From Lycium barbarum (lineage: Eukaryota; Streptophyta; Magnoliopsida; Solanales; Solanaceae), in assembly GCF_019175385.1 (NCBI RefSeq), contig NC_083346.1, positions 88,116,543 to 88,180,542 on the forward strand: DNA of 64,000 bases, read 5' to 3'. The position numbers were made by a program, and so were the translations under genes. Position 1 is the first letter of the stretch. Every line of letters starts with the position of its first letter. This document shows positions 36,936-48,428 of the stretch, piece after piece. The notes beneath the pieces are model-generated. The model was not told the DNA's origin and searched no databases. It saw only the letters and a program-made list of their open reading frames with translations.

Positions 36936-37867
36936 GTTTGCCTAAGGGATCAGTGAATCCAAGGCCGGACTCAGCCGCTGAACCTGCGACGTAGGCACCC
37001 GAGTTCGATTTAGCTGGTGCCTCTCGTATCCTTTCTGCCGCTGTCAAGAGAAAAAGGCCCTCCGACAAAGGGAAGAAGTCGAAGAAGAGGGCGAGGAGCG
37101 TTACATGGACCTTACGGGATGAAACAGAGCCCGATATTATTGTTCGGAGAGTCAGCGCTGTCCCTTCCGTGGCTTCGATCCCGGAGGAGGTTGTCACTGT
37201 TTCACCGCCTCCATCGGCCGGGGAAGCGCCTTCAGCTCCGGCGTTATACACAGGTTTGGAAGAAATTCATTGTCCGCTTCCTATAAGGACGGTTGAATTC
37301 ATCGATATTTCAGGTGATGTCTCGCCCGAAGAGACCCCTTTGCAAAGGAAAAGGAGATCCGAGAGGGCTCCTGTCGAGGCCGGGCAAAGGACTGAGTCGG
37401 TCCCCGAGACGGAAGTCCCCAGGGATGTTGGTCCGCCACCGGACCATGAGACTGCCGCAACTTCGGAGATCCCTTCTTTTGCCGAAGTTGCTGAGGTCCA
37501 TCCAGGTTCCCCAATTCAGCTCTTAAGGTCGGATGAATTCGAAGACATGTTCTCGGACACTCCTCATGCAACCGGCGAAGCTGCAGGTTTCGGACATCTT
37601 CCGATCCCTCGAGCCACAAGGGCGGCCAGTCGGACCACCGAGTCCGGTACCAAAGATAGCCTGGTCCGCTCCTTTCCGGCCCCAAGTGTGGAACCGAGGA
37701 GGACGAGGTCGGCTGTGATCACTGTTCCCGAGGATTACAGCTTTCTTTTTCGCCCGGTAGGTGTGGCAAGCTACCTGAGGCCCCTGGTCTCGGACTCGGA
37801 CAAGAGAAAGATGAACGGGGTCCCTTGGCAGTGCCTCATTAATGAGGGTATACACGCGGGCAATCGG

Positions 37868-37950
37868 GTAAACCTATCAGCTATCTTGGCATAATTTCAT
37901 TGATAATTTTAGTCTCGTTTGTTCAAGCTTTTAACTTGCTTCATTTGCAG
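37868..37950 (+). other. Intron 3 of the antisense gene
   Basis: GTAAACC donor, CTTCATTTGCAG acceptor, 83 bp, phase 0, T-rich with several possible branch points (for example TTAACTTGC). Confidence 0.75.
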
Positions 37951-38866
37951 AGTGTGGTGCTCGTCAACGAGGCTTTCTTCCGTGCCCAGTAAGAGGTGGA
38001 TGATCTCAAGTGCCAGCTGGACGCTCAAAGCCGAGAGACGGAGAAATATCAGCACCTTCTGCGGGTAAAGGAGGATGAGCTGAACCAAGCAGTTATTCTT
38101 TCCAACCTCCGACCCGAGCTCGACGCAACAAAGGCCGAGAATCGTTAATTAAAGGGTGAACTGACCGAGATGGTCGAATATAACCGGCGTCTCGAAGCGG
38201 ACAAGATCGGCCTTAGCCGAGACAACACTGATTTGTCCTCAAGGCTCGGTGAGCTCGAAACCACTATCACTCAACTCCGGGAGGAGCTGGACTCTGTCAA
38301 GTCCGATGCTACGGGTATGGCCGAGAGGAATCAGCTGCTCGAATCTGAAAGTGCCCGGTACAAAGAACGTATGAGGGTGTTTGAGGAGAAAGCGGAGAAG
38401 AGGGCCCAGATATGGGCTGATCTAAAAACCGAGCTCGAAAAGACGGTTGATGCCAATGATACTCTCAAGGCCGAGCTCGAGTCGGCCACCCAAATGCAAA
38501 ATGTCCTCGAAAAGGCTCGGGATGCTCTGGCGGTAAAGCTAGCCGAGGCCGATTTGGAAGAAGCTCTAAAGAGCGTGGACGCCGCCGAGGCTCATGCTAC
38601 CATTGTTGCTGAGTATGAAAAGTGGAAGTCTCGGAGGATCACTTTTGAGCAAGCCGAGCATGGCTTTCCGGATCTTGCGGTCCTAATACTCCAGGCCAAA
38701 AGAGTCGAGGAAGAGGCTAAGGGTGCCCTCGGGGCTGACTCCGACGACTCTGAGCGGACAGTGTCGGAACACTCCGGATCCAGCCATAGCGGATAGATTA
38801 GGGCCTGTACTTAGCTTTTTATTTTTTTGCCTTTGTAGGAGTCTCCGATGCAAAATCCTTTGTATA

Positions 38867-38872
38867 AATAAA
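38867..38872 (+). terminator. Poly(A) signal of the antisense gene
   Basis: AATAAA 71 bp after the stop codon at 38794-38796, within TGTATAAATAAAACATG and preceded by a T-rich and TTTGTA-containing element. Confidence 0.6.
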
Positions 38873-39932
38873 ACATGTATTTTCCTTGATTCTTTACCTT
38901 GTTGGAATGTTTGTTATGACTTCCGACCAAATTGCCGGCTCGTTTTAAGGAGTCATTATTTCTGACTGTGCCTGAATATCGGCTTTTCTCTTCATCCGGT
39001 TCATTTTGTCCGGGAATTTTATGGGGTTTTTGCCCGTGGGACTTACCTTATGCTCTGTGAATACGGACGTCTCCGAATCACGACGGACATTTTTAGGGAT
39101 GGTATTTTTCGGCTATTTTTATTTTTTAGGGCCGGTATTTTTCGGACACCTGAATCTCAGCCATAGCTAAATTTTGATGTAAAAGTCCCCGTTTGTGGGA
39201 TTTAATGATTTTGGGTCTGTTCACTTTGACCTTGTTGCCTTTGTCGATTTTCGACCGTACTTCCCGGTATAGGGTATATGAATGAAGCAGTGCCGAAATT
39301 CGGCGATAATCATCGAGGTAAAGTGTTTTAAAAGGAAGAAATCTGAGATATCATTATCCAGACTCTTTGATAATTTTTGCATTTCGAGTATTTATATACA
39401 TGAGAATTCCTTCTGCCTTTGCCGTAGCAAATACTAAATGGACACGATACATTCTGATCGTTTGGTCCTTAAATCGGAACCTAATGCAGAAGGTCCGGTT
39501 CTTTGTTTTGCCGTAGAAAATATTACGTGGACACGATTCATTCTGATCGTTTGGTCCTTACACCGAAACCTAATACTATAGGTCCAGCTTTGTTTTGTTG
39601 AGCTCCTCCGATTTCTGCTAACCAGGGTAATCTTCGAAGTGGGTATAATAGTCCCCTAGCGCTTATCCGAGCTGCAAGATCGGGTAAGCGCTATTAAGTC
39701 CCCATTCGTAGGGTGTGACCCCGAGTTTCCGGGAGTTTGTCCTTGTCTTCGTCGAGTAACACGTTGTACTTGTTGCCTCATTAAAAACCTTGTTGGAAAA
39801 CCCATTTTGGAACAAAACCGTACTAAGGAAAAGAGTGCAACACATGTTTTCAGGCCTAGATTCTAACTTTATCCGGTAATCGACTTCCTGCAAAAAAGAA
39901 AGGTTAATATAAAAACACGGGGGGTCCATACC
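38873..39932. other. Intergenic region between the convergent genes of E
   Basis: No gene. Contains the likely 3' ends of both convergent transcripts and a two-copy repeat (39420-39597). Confidence 0.55.
39420..39597. repeat. Two-copy tandem repeat, about 91 bp
   Basis: GGACACGAT(A/T)CATTCTGATCG followed by TTTGGTCCTT occurs twice, with GCCGTAG(C/A)AAATA upstream and CCTAAT and GGTCC downstream in each copy. Confidence 0.75.
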
Positions 39933-41291
39933 TTAACAGTAGTATCTTTTTAGATGAGCCACATTTCAGTTATTGCGCAACCGTTGCCCATCCATGGATT
40001 CCAACTGATACGATCCTTTACCCATTATCCCAGTTATTTTATACCATCCTTCCCAGTTCGGACCTGGTTTTCCTTCGTTGGGATTCTTGGTGTTCAAGGT
40101 AACTTTTCAAAGCACTAAGTCCCTAACTTGGAAATGCCGAAAATTGGCTCTCCGATTGTATTACCTTGACATTCTCTGTTTCTGGGCTACAATACGGACT
40201 AACGCATTTTCACGATGTTCATCCGTGAGGTCGAGTTTTACGGCCATGGCCTCTTCGTTTGACTCCACGGTGGTATAGCGAAACCGGAGAGTGGGTTCAC
40301 CAACTTCTACGGGAATAAGGGCTTCAGCCTCGTAGACCAACGAGAAAGGAGTTTCTCCTGTGCTTGATTTCGACGTGGTTCTGTAAGCCCACAACACTTC
40401 CGGTAATATTTCCCTCCAGTGATGCTTTGATGCTTCAAGTCTTTTCCTCAGATTTTGGATTATTGTCTTGTTCGTGGATTCCGCCTGTCCGTTTGCACAC
40501 GGGTGATATGGAGTTGATACAATTTTCTTGATCTTCAACCCCTCGAGGAAATCATTGACTTTCCCACCCACGAACCGGGGTCCGTTGTGACAAGTTATCT
40601 CAGCAGGGATGCCGAAGCGACATATGATGTGGTCCCATATGAAGTCAATGGCTTCCTTCTCTCTGATTTTTTTAAAGGTCTGTGCTTCAACCCACTTAGA
40701 GAAATAATTAGTCATAAACAGAATAAAACGGGCTTTACCTGGTGCCCATGGTAATGGACCGACAATGTCCATTCCCCACTTCATGAAAGGCCAAGGTGAA
40801 ACCACTGAATGCAGCAACTCCCCGAGCTGGTGAATCATTGGAGCATGTCTCTGACACCCGTCACATTTTCAGACAAAATTTTTCGAATCCTCCTCCATCC
40901 GGTTCCGGTAATAACCGGCCCTGATGATCTTTCGGACCAGAGCTTCAGCACTGGAGTGGTTGCCGCAGGTTCCTTCGTGCACCTCTCTCATCACATACTC
41001 CGTCTCTCCGGGACCCAAACACTTAGCCAGGGGTTCGAAGAAAGACCGTCGATACAATTGGTCGTCTACCAAGTAGAAACGCGCAACTTTGGTCCTTAAT
41101 TACCGTGATTCTTTTGGGTCATCCTGGAGTTTTCCATCACGCAAGTAGTCGATATACTTTTTGTGCCAATCCCAAGATAAACCCATTGTGTTTATTTCGG
41201 CATGTCCATTTTCAATTGCCGTATTCATCAAGTGTACTGTGGCCCCGGGGTTGACTTCTTCCCCTTCGATCGAAGATCCCAAATTGGCCAA
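39933..41291 (-). pseudogene. E integrase remnant
   Basis: On minus: linker (41291-41100), zinc site with EVHEG, GNHSS and KCDGCQRH (41072 to about 40835, with a TGA before KCDGC), then the catalytic core 40838-40161 with WGMDIVGP, NGPRFVG, STPYHPCANGQAES and WAYRTT, then a decayed C-terminal domain (GPNWEGWYKITGIMGKGSYQL, KRYY) to 39933. The second catalytic Asp is His (codon 40589-40587 reads CAC). Three more stops fall in the C-terminal part. Would have inserted element cDNA; now inactive. Confidence 0.9.
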
Positions 41292-41359
41292 TGCATCGGC
41301 TTCACTGTTCTGCTCCCTCGGTACATGCTGTATGGTCCATTCTTTAAATCAGTGTAGTA

Positions 41360-41734
41360 TCACTTGGATTTTTCCAGATACCTCTGCATCCGTTCGTCCT
41401 TGACCTCGAAGACGCCGTTCACCTGGTTTACGACCAAGAGCGACTCGCACTTCGCCTCGATTATTTCTGCCCCCATACTCCGGGATAATTCCAAACCTAC
41501 AATCATAGCGTCATACTCGGCTTTATTGTTAGTCAATTTAAAAGTTCTAATGGATTGTCGAATGGCATCCCCGCCCGGGGTTTTAAGGATGATTCCTAGC
41601 CCGGAACCTTTAAGGTTCGAGGTTCCGTCCGTATGTAGCAACCAAATACCCGAGGCTTTCCTTGAGGTTAGCAAAAGTTTTTTCTCAACCTCGGGGACCA
41701 TAGCCGGGGTGAAATCCGCCACAAAATCGGCCAA
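41360..41734 (-). pseudogene. E second RNase H (archaeal-type, Tat lineage)
   Basis: Open from 41734 to 41360 with WLLHTDGTSNLKGSGLGI, TNNKAEYDAMIVGLELS and LVVNQVNG, the signature of the additional RNase H between pol RNase H and integrase in Tat elements. The usual CDS of the third motif reads CES here (Asp to Glu, comparison from memory). The domain is otherwise intact, but its flanks contain stops. Confidence 0.85.
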
Positions 41735-41749
41735 GATCTAGGACCTGAT

Positions 41750-42972
41750 GGCCGTTCGAGGTTTGTATTCGATATTATATCCGCTAATTTCTATGGCCCA
41801 TTTAGTTAGTCTACCCGATAATTTCGGTTTATGCATGATGTTTTTTAGGGGCTAAGTAGTCACTACACATATCGGATGGCATTGAAAGTAGGGCTTGAGT
41901 TTTCTAGAAGCACTTACCAATGCCAGTGCCAATTTTTTCAAGTGGGGATAACGGGTCTCCGCATCCCCCAAAGTTCTACTTACATAATAAATAGGGAATT
42001 GCGTACCTGATTCTCTCGGACCAAAACGCCACTTACCGCTACCTCGGAGACTGCAAGGTAGAGAAAAAACTGCTCGTCCGCTTTTGGTGTGTGCAACAGC
42101 GGTGGGCTGGACAAGTATCGCTTTAATTCTTGTAAAGCTCTTTGACATTCGGTTGTCCAAACGAAATAGTTCTTCTTCCTCAGTAAGGAGAAGAAACGCT
42201 GACTCTTATTCGAGGACCTCGATATGAAGCGACTCAATGCCGCTATCCTTCCGGTGAGCCTCTGCACTCCTTTGACGGTATTCACTACCTCGATGTCCTC
42301 AATGGCCTTGATCTTATCCGGGTTGATTTCAATCCCCCGGTTTGACACCATGAAACCCAAAAATTTGCCAGACCGGACACCAAAGGCACATTTTTCCGGG
42401 TTGAGCTTCATGTTATACTTGCGGAGTACATCGAAGGTTTCCTGCAAATGTTTCAAATGGTCCTCTGTTTCCAGGGACTTTACTACTATGTCGTCAATAT
42501 AAACTTCTATTGTTTTCCCTATTCGTTCTTCAAACATCCCATTAACTAGGCGTTGGTAAGTCCCATATCGGGTAATAAAGGATGTTTTCTCTTGATCCTC
42601 CGGGTGCATCCGAATTTGGTTATACCCGGAGTAGGCATCTAGAAAACTTAACATCTCATGCCCGACCGTCGCATCGATCATTCTATCGATGTGAGGAAAC
42701 GGAAATGAATCCTTCGGGCATGCTTTATTTAGATCCTTGTAATCAACACACATTCAAAATTTATTACCTTTCTTTGGCACCACTACTACGTTAGCTAGCC
42801 AGTCCGGGTACTTTACCTCCCGGATAGAGCCTATGTTCAAAAGCTTTGTTACCTCGTCTTTTACGAAGGCGTGTTTTGCTTCTGCCATGGGCCTTCTCTT
42901 CTGCTTTACCGGGGGAAACCTCCCGTCCAAACTGAGCTTGTGAGTTGTTACTCCCGGTGGTATACCTGTCAT
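41750..42972 (-). pseudogene. E reverse transcriptase and first RNase H remnant
   Basis: Reads on minus from MTGIPPGVTTHKLSLDGRFP (42972) through PDWLANVVVVPKKG, a TGA at 42754, MCVDYKDLNKACPKDSFPFP (42753), LDAYSGYNQI, the active-site VYIDDIVVKS at 42501-42490, LGFMVSNRGIE, then RNase H (YYVSRTLGDAETRYPHLEK-like) in a shifted frame after about 42010. Between ITRYG and TYQRLVN near 42566 the FGLKNA-containing motif found in all relatives is missing, an in-frame deletion of about 16 codons. Not functional. Confidence 0.88.
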
Positions 42973-43374
42973 ATCTATGTGGGACCATGCAAAGCAATCG
43001 ACATTAGCTCAAAGAAATTCAATTAACTTGTTCTTGAGCTCCGAGGTTAACCCCCTGCCCAGGTATACCTTTCTGTCAGGTAAATATTCGAACAAGATGA
43101 TCTGCTCCAGCTCCTCTACTGTTGACTTGGTAGCATCCGAGTCATCTGGCATGACGAATGATCTGGGTACACTAAACTCATCCTCTTCATACCCAGGATC
43201 TAACCCCGACTGCTTTGATTGCTATTTGGTGTCCTTTTCCTCAGTTGAATCTTCTTCCTTTCGATCCGATTTTTTGGGCTGAGGTGTCGCTTCATCGATC
43301 GCGAACATCTCCCTTGCAGCGGTTTGTTCACCTCGAATGGTTTTTATCCCCTCCGGAGTCGGGAATTTTAGCAG

Positions 43375-43851
43375 CTAATGCAATGTCGACGGTACGACCC
43401 TCATGATATGTATCCAGGGTCTACCTAGTAATGCGTTATATTTCATATCTGCTTCGATTACATAGAACACATTTTGCTGGATAGTGCCATCGATGTTTAC
43501 CAGCAATGAGATCTCCCCCTTTGTGGTTTCGCTCGCTATGTTGAACCCGCTGAGTACCCCGGCTACCGGTACAATCTGGTCGAGTAGCCCTAGCTGTTCG
43601 ACCACTCTCCACCGGATGATGTTGGCCGAGCTACCTGGGTCAATCAAAATACATTTAATTTGAGTTTTAAAGATAAGAATAGAGATTACCAATGCATCAT
43701 TGTGCGGTTTAATGATGCCTTCTGCGTCCTCGTTGCTGAAAGAGATGGAACCCTCGGGCATGTAATCCCGGCCGCGTTTTTCACGCACAGCAGAGACCTT
43801 GGCTCGTTTCATCACAGGCCCTCGTGGGGTATCGGTGCCCCCAATTATCAT
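43375..43851 (-). pseudogene. E aspartic protease
   Basis: Continuous open frame on minus from 43851. Active site CILIDPGSSANII, then the hydrophobic second half VNIDGTIQQNVFYVIEADMKYNALLGRPWIH, typical of Tat proteases. Would process Gag-Pol. The stretch between gag and this frame (43852-44248) is broken by stops. Confidence 0.85.
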
Positions 43852-44248
43852 GTTTATTATACGCTAGGGTTCTACTGGCTCGGTCCTTTTAGGGGTCTCC
43901 CTTTCCTTGTAGTGACCTTTGGCTCTTTCACTCAGCAATTTTCGGAGATGGCCATTCTTCACACATCATGTTCGGATCCGACCTTAAAGGTCTCGGCCAT
44001 CTTACATCCGGAATACGGCCAATGGCCAATACGAGGTCCGAGGTGTTGACGTTGAAGTTGTACTCTGATATCCTCGGCGAATCTTTGTTTCCGGCAGAGC
44101 TTCCGGTATCACTCCTTAATGAGAGACCTCGACTGTTCGACGGGCGCTCGACCCGTTTATCACCCCGACCGGAGAAATGGCTCGGGCCAACCCTGGATTT
44201 CTCCGACCTGAAGCTTGGTTTCTCCGAATGTTAATATGGTCGATAACT

Positions 44249-45483
44249 TTACCTCAATGACCTCACCTCCGGTTCGAAATTTTTCCTTGGTCTCTCAAAA
44301 CTTTTGTTCAAGTTTACTGGCCCCGGGAGAAGCTGGAGTTGGTCATCCTCCACCCGAATCTTCGACTCGTATCGGTTATGGACATCTGCCCATATCACAG
44401 CCTCGTATTCTAGCAAGCTTTCCTTTAATTTGAACGAAGCCGTCGAGCTCCGAACATTGAGCCCCTTTGTGAAAGCTTGTGTATCCCATTCCTCCGGAAC
44501 CGGGGGGAGGTCCATTCGTTCCCTTTGGAACTGGTTGACAAATTCGCGCAATAACTCATCGTATCTTTGGGCTATACGAAAAATATCCGCCTTCCGAGCC
44601 AGCACCTTTTTGGCTCCGGCGTGTGCTTTTATGAAGGCATCAACGAGCATTTTGAAAAAAGTGATTGAATGCTCAGGAAGATGGTTGTACCAAGTCAATG
44701 CTCCTTTTGACAGAATTTCCCCGAACTTTTTCAGCAACACGGATTCGATTTCATCCTCTTCCATATCATTGCCTTTTATAGCACAAGCATATGAGGTCAC
44801 GTGTTTGTGAGGGCTCGTTGTGCCGTCATATTTTTTGATATCCGGCATTTTGAACCTCTTTGGGATCAATTTCGGAGCCGCACTCGGAGGAAAAGGCCTT
44901 TGGATGTACCTCTTCGAATCCAACCCTTTCAAAATAGGCGGAGCCCCCGGGATTTGATTCACCCGAGAGTTGTATGTTTCCACCCTTTTTTCGGTCGAGT
45001 CTACCGCTTTGCCATTGTTTTGAGTATTCTCAGAACCTCGGTGGATGAACCAGCTCCGGACCTATTTCTTTCAACCATCCGTGCCTCATCTCTTCTAGGT
45101 TCAGCAACACCCTTTGCCTTCTCCGGGGTCATTTTATCTCCTCCGTTTTGCAACTAGGCTATTGTGATTCCCTGTTCGGCAATCGCAGCTCTCTATTCCT
45201 GCAACATTTCAAAAATTAAACGTAAGTCAATATTATCATTTGGGGTATCCGATTTTTTCCGGCCCTGTGTCCGGGACAAAGTAATTGAATTGTGAGTATT
45301 TAAAGGGTCAGTGGCCCGTTGGGTGGCATTCTCCTGATCCACGGTGTTTTGTCGGTTGAGGCCCTCCCTCGAATTAATGGGGTAAGGGTCAGCGGGGTTT
45401 GGTAATACTCGTGGCCCGCTGCCTTCATTTTCGGCCACGATCTCGTTATTGTTGACGTGACTAGATTGCCCACTGTTAGCCAT
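44249..45483 (-). pseudogene. E gag remnant
   Basis: The N-terminal part starts at the ATG at 45483 (MANSGQSSHVNN), 110 nt after the 5' LTR, and stays open to 45193. Stops follow, and a second open part 44983-44249 carries the capsid: PKRFKMPDIKKYDGTTSPHK, ALTWYNHLPEHSITFF, QRYDELLREFVNQFQRER and DTQAFTKGL, matching the retrotransposon gag domain. No zinc knuckle is legible after it. Confidence 0.85.
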
Positions 45484-45569
45484 TTGGTCCGTTTTTTCAG
45501 AGACAAACAGAAGATGTTTTTGATTTTGATGGGTAAGGTAGAGATCAAGATCAAAAACCATTATAATCC

Positions 45570-45592
45570 TAGCCCCACGGTGGGCGCCAAAC
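45570..45592 (-). other. Primer binding site region of E
   Basis: On minus, GTTTGGCGCCCACCGTGGGG directly follows the 5' LTR. This is the usual sequence at that place in Tat elements; I do not assign the tRNA. Confidence 0.75.
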
Positions 45593-46321
45593 TGTTTACC
45601 CTGAATTTGGATAATCAATTAAATTTATGAGTGAGGTATAGGATATGTGGTAAGCTTTGATCTATTCTTTGATTGAGAGAGAATGGAATAGAATCAACTA
45701 TAAATAATCTAAATAATAACTGATGGTATACGCCAAACGTATATGCTACTATGTTGAATATTGCTTGATTGCACAAGATCCGAAGACGAACACAATAAAT
45801 TTAAACCGAAATTAGATATTTGAGAGAGAGAGAGAGAGTATAAATTTTTTGCTATTACAAGAGTTTCTGATATGAGGAAGCCAACCCCTCAAAAGTAGGG
45901 CAATGAGCCCTATTCATAGTATTGCCCCATGGGCTTCATACAACATGATAAACTAAAAAATAAAGAAAATCTCTGAAATAGATTAGGTTGGGTTAGGTTG
46001 GCTGTACGGTCTGACACCCGTACGATTGGCAGTTGAACATGGCAGGACGTTATCGACGCGTGGCAATCTCGTAATGGATTTCCCGGACCAACGGCCACGA
46101 TCAAACGGACTAACGGCCACGATCGAACGGACTATCGGCCACGATCAAATGGAGAAACGACCACGATCAGCTCGGCTATGAAGAAACCGGACCAAATGAA
46201 GATCTTCCCTCACTTCGATCCAAACACTCCTCCGGTCCAGAAAGAAAGTCTTCGTGCATGTGCTCGTTCCTTTCTTCCCTCGGTCACCGGCACAGCAGAT
46301 ACCCGATTTTTACCGTATACA
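45593..46321 (-). repeat. E 5' LTR
   Basis: 729 bp partner of 34643-35377. The target duplication ATAAG follows at 46322-46326. Confidence 0.9.
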
Positions 46322-46451
46322 ATAAGAAAATAGGCCCCTTTTATATATTCGGATTAGCGCCTGGTCCAGCCCAAAATGAGGCTGAGACCCTGTCTAGTTC
46401 AATTAAATGAATAAGACGGGGTTTAACCCCTTAATTTTATTTTGCTTGTTT
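46322..46451 (+). repeat. LTR G, second part
   Basis: Resumes LTR G after E: ATAAG, then text with GTCCAGCCCAAAATGAGG. It ends where the minus-strand LTR L begins (boundary approximate). Confidence 0.45.
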
Positions 46452-46825
46452 TGCAAATAAACCGATGAGCCATGATGGGAGTCTGACCTCTAGCGACCAA
46501 ACACACCTAAACACTTATCTGAAAAATACTGAACATCAATAGCCCATAAATGGCATAAACTAATCTCATAAAGAGGAAACATCCTAACTCTGTACAATCT
46601 GCATATACATATAAACATAACATGTGGAAGAACAGTGCAAGCTAGCTAGGCTGCCATATATACTGTACACAAAATAATATAAGCCGACAAGGCTACATCG
46701 TTTAACTACTGCATACAACTGTCTACAGACCTCTACTGGAATAAACTTGTTGAAAGGACGGGACCGAGCCCCGTCGTACCCATCTATATATATCTCAAAA
46801 GAATGGCTTACCAAAATAGACTGCA

Positions 46826-47065
46826 ACTCCCGATCGAATGGAGTGCACTGATCGCTGCTGGATAAGGGTCCTATTAAACTGGACCACCTCCCTGTCTACC
46901 TGTACCTGCGGGCATGAATGCAGCCCCCTGAGCAATAGGGAGTCAGTACGGGTAATGCACTGATCGCTGCTGGATAAGGGTCCTACTAAGCCGGACCACT
47001 TCCCTGTCTACCTGTACCTGTGGACATAAATGCAGCCCCCGAGCAACGGGGAGTCAGTACGGCTA
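46826..47065. repeat. About 117-bp tandem duplication in LTR L
   Basis: Two copies of a block with CACTGATCGCTGCTGGATAA, CCCTGTCTACCTGTACCTG and GGGAGTCAGTACGG. Confidence 0.8.
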
Positions 47066-47225
47066 ATGTACTGAATATGTAAGGCATAAAGTCAACATGT
47101 ATAAATATGTACAGAAATCATGAATAAGATCTGAACTCATAAGCTCAAATGACTATCTGCATAAATCTATATGAACTAGTATCTGTCTGCATTTGACTAA
47201 ACCTGTATGTTGGGAAATATGGACA

Positions 47226-47346
<121 letters not shown>

Positions 47347-47383
47347 CTAGTAGATACACACCTCATCGTCACATCACAGGCCG

Positions 47384-47552
47384 CACCTTCACCCCCTGTC
47401 AAGTGTGCCTTTCTCATGTATATACTCCAACATCATAGGCCACTCATGGACCACTCATAGGCCACACCTTCACCCCCTGTCAAGTGTGCCTTTCACATAT
47501 ATAACGTAATAGCACAGGTCACAGCTTCACCCCCTGTCAAGTGCGCCTTTGA
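47384..47552. repeat. Three-copy array in LTR L
   Basis: CTTCACCCCCTGTCAAGTG followed by (T/C)GCCTTT occurs three times (about 47388, 47467, 47525) with CACAGG or ATAGGCCAC spacers. Confidence 0.75.
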
Positions 47553-48390
47553 CTGTACCCTTAAGAACTGAAAGTGAATGCATAATACAAGTAAGACTAA
47601 ACAACAAGATTATCAATTAATATAATTACAAGTTGCCTCATCATGGGCCTTACTAAACTAGTACTACTAGGACAGGAAATCATAAGATCTGTATATGGGG
47701 AAAATACCATAGCCGGGGTACTGGAACATCAACTGTATATCTCTTAGTACTTATAAGAATAGAGTAATATGGAAACTCTCTTACTCGTTTATCGGTTCGT
47801 ATCATAAGATCATGCTAAAAAAAGAAGGAATAACCTTAACATACCTCGACGTATCTTGAACTTATAAATCTACAATTAAGATAACATAAGCCTTAATTAG
47901 GCTACTTGCTTTGCTTACTAATAATTCCCAAGCATGTATATAGCTTAACAAATTATAGACGACCATCTCCTTTATAAGCTTACAATGATAACGCCTATAT
48001 ATATCCAAATACACGTAAATCCATCCCTAATCATTTCTTTAAAATAGTCTCATGTCACTACCTTGCTCTTCATCAATCTATCACTTCCACAAATACCCTT
48101 TCTTTACCTAATATCACTAAAGCTCTTGATAGAAAACTCAAATACAAGGGTAGGAATCATTTACATACCTTGAGGGGTCAGGAATCCCAAGAATCACCTT
48201 AACTTCAACCCCCTAAGCTTTCTATTCTTGGAGAAACCCTCGAAATAACTTTCTTCTTCACAAGCTCGGGTTTACGGGGTCCAGGTCTTGTCAAATCTTC
48301 ACTACTATGCCATAAATATTGGGAGAGCAAAATATTAGGGTTTTCTGATCTGGGAAAGAGATAAATAATACATAAAGTCATGGACCATGT

Positions 48391-48399
48391 ATTTATACT
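48391..48399 (-). promoter_or_regulatory. TATA box of LTR L
   Basis: Minus-strand GTATAAATACATGG, nearly identical to the TATA box of element A, about 390 bp after the LTR start and downstream of the palindromes. Confidence 0.55.
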
Positions 48400-48428
48400 C
48401 GGAGAATTAAATGCTTCAGTGGCTCAGT

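Larger units (their letters stand above)
35950..38796 (+). pseudogene. Antisense four-exon gene of E: PF04195-like domain plus coiled coil
   Basis: Exons 35950-36649, 36741-36869, 36936-37867 and 37951-38796; introns of 91, 66 and 83 bp all start GT and end AG. Exon phases add up exactly (2607 nt, 868 aa if the stops are read through). Exon 1 holds a low-complexity N-terminus and then FLYVYTYPFTLKLDPPVDPV and LAQIGPIVWRIVACLRLLA, like the plant 'putative gypsy type transposon' domain (Pfam PF04195; by eye). Exon 3 has a basic, NLS-like patch (KRKRPSDKGKKSKKRARS) and acidic, Pro-rich stretches. Exon 4 is heptad-rich coiled coil and ends in a Ser/Asp/Glu-rich tail. Four in-frame stops: TGA 36463, TAG 36992, TAA 37990, TAA 38146; no frameshift or splice loss. 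An upstream in-frame ATG at 35800 would add a hydrophobic leader and is less likely. Function unknown. Confidence 0.78.
34643..46321 (-). mobile_element. Element E: Tat-lineage Ty3/gypsy element with antisense gene
   Basis: 11.7-kb element with a perfect 5-bp target duplication (ATAAG). On minus: 5' LTR 46321-45593, PBS region 45592-45570, gag from 45483, protease, RT, RNase H, a second RNase H, integrase ending at 39933, then a 4.5-kb region with a plus-strand multi-exon gene, PPT, and 3' LTR 35377-34643. A second RNase H is the hallmark of the Tat lineage, and extra antisense ORFs downstream of pol are known in that lineage. The LTRs (735 and 729 bp) show only scattered differences by eye, so the insertion is fairly young, yet pol is broken. 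Confidence 0.92.

Noticed and set aside
37299..37855. Minus-strand frames opposite exon 3 of the antisense gene
   Set aside because: The plus frame has the exon structure and composition of a protein; the minus frames have no motif and no gag-pol homology.
35949..38796. Reading the antisense gene of E as a captured normal host gene
   Set aside because: The PF04195-like domain is linked to transposons, and extra antisense ORFs are known in this lineage. I keep it as an element gene unless homology shows otherwise.
41364..44810. Plus-strand frames inside the pol and gag of E
   Set aside because: Shadows of the minus-strand Tat domains.
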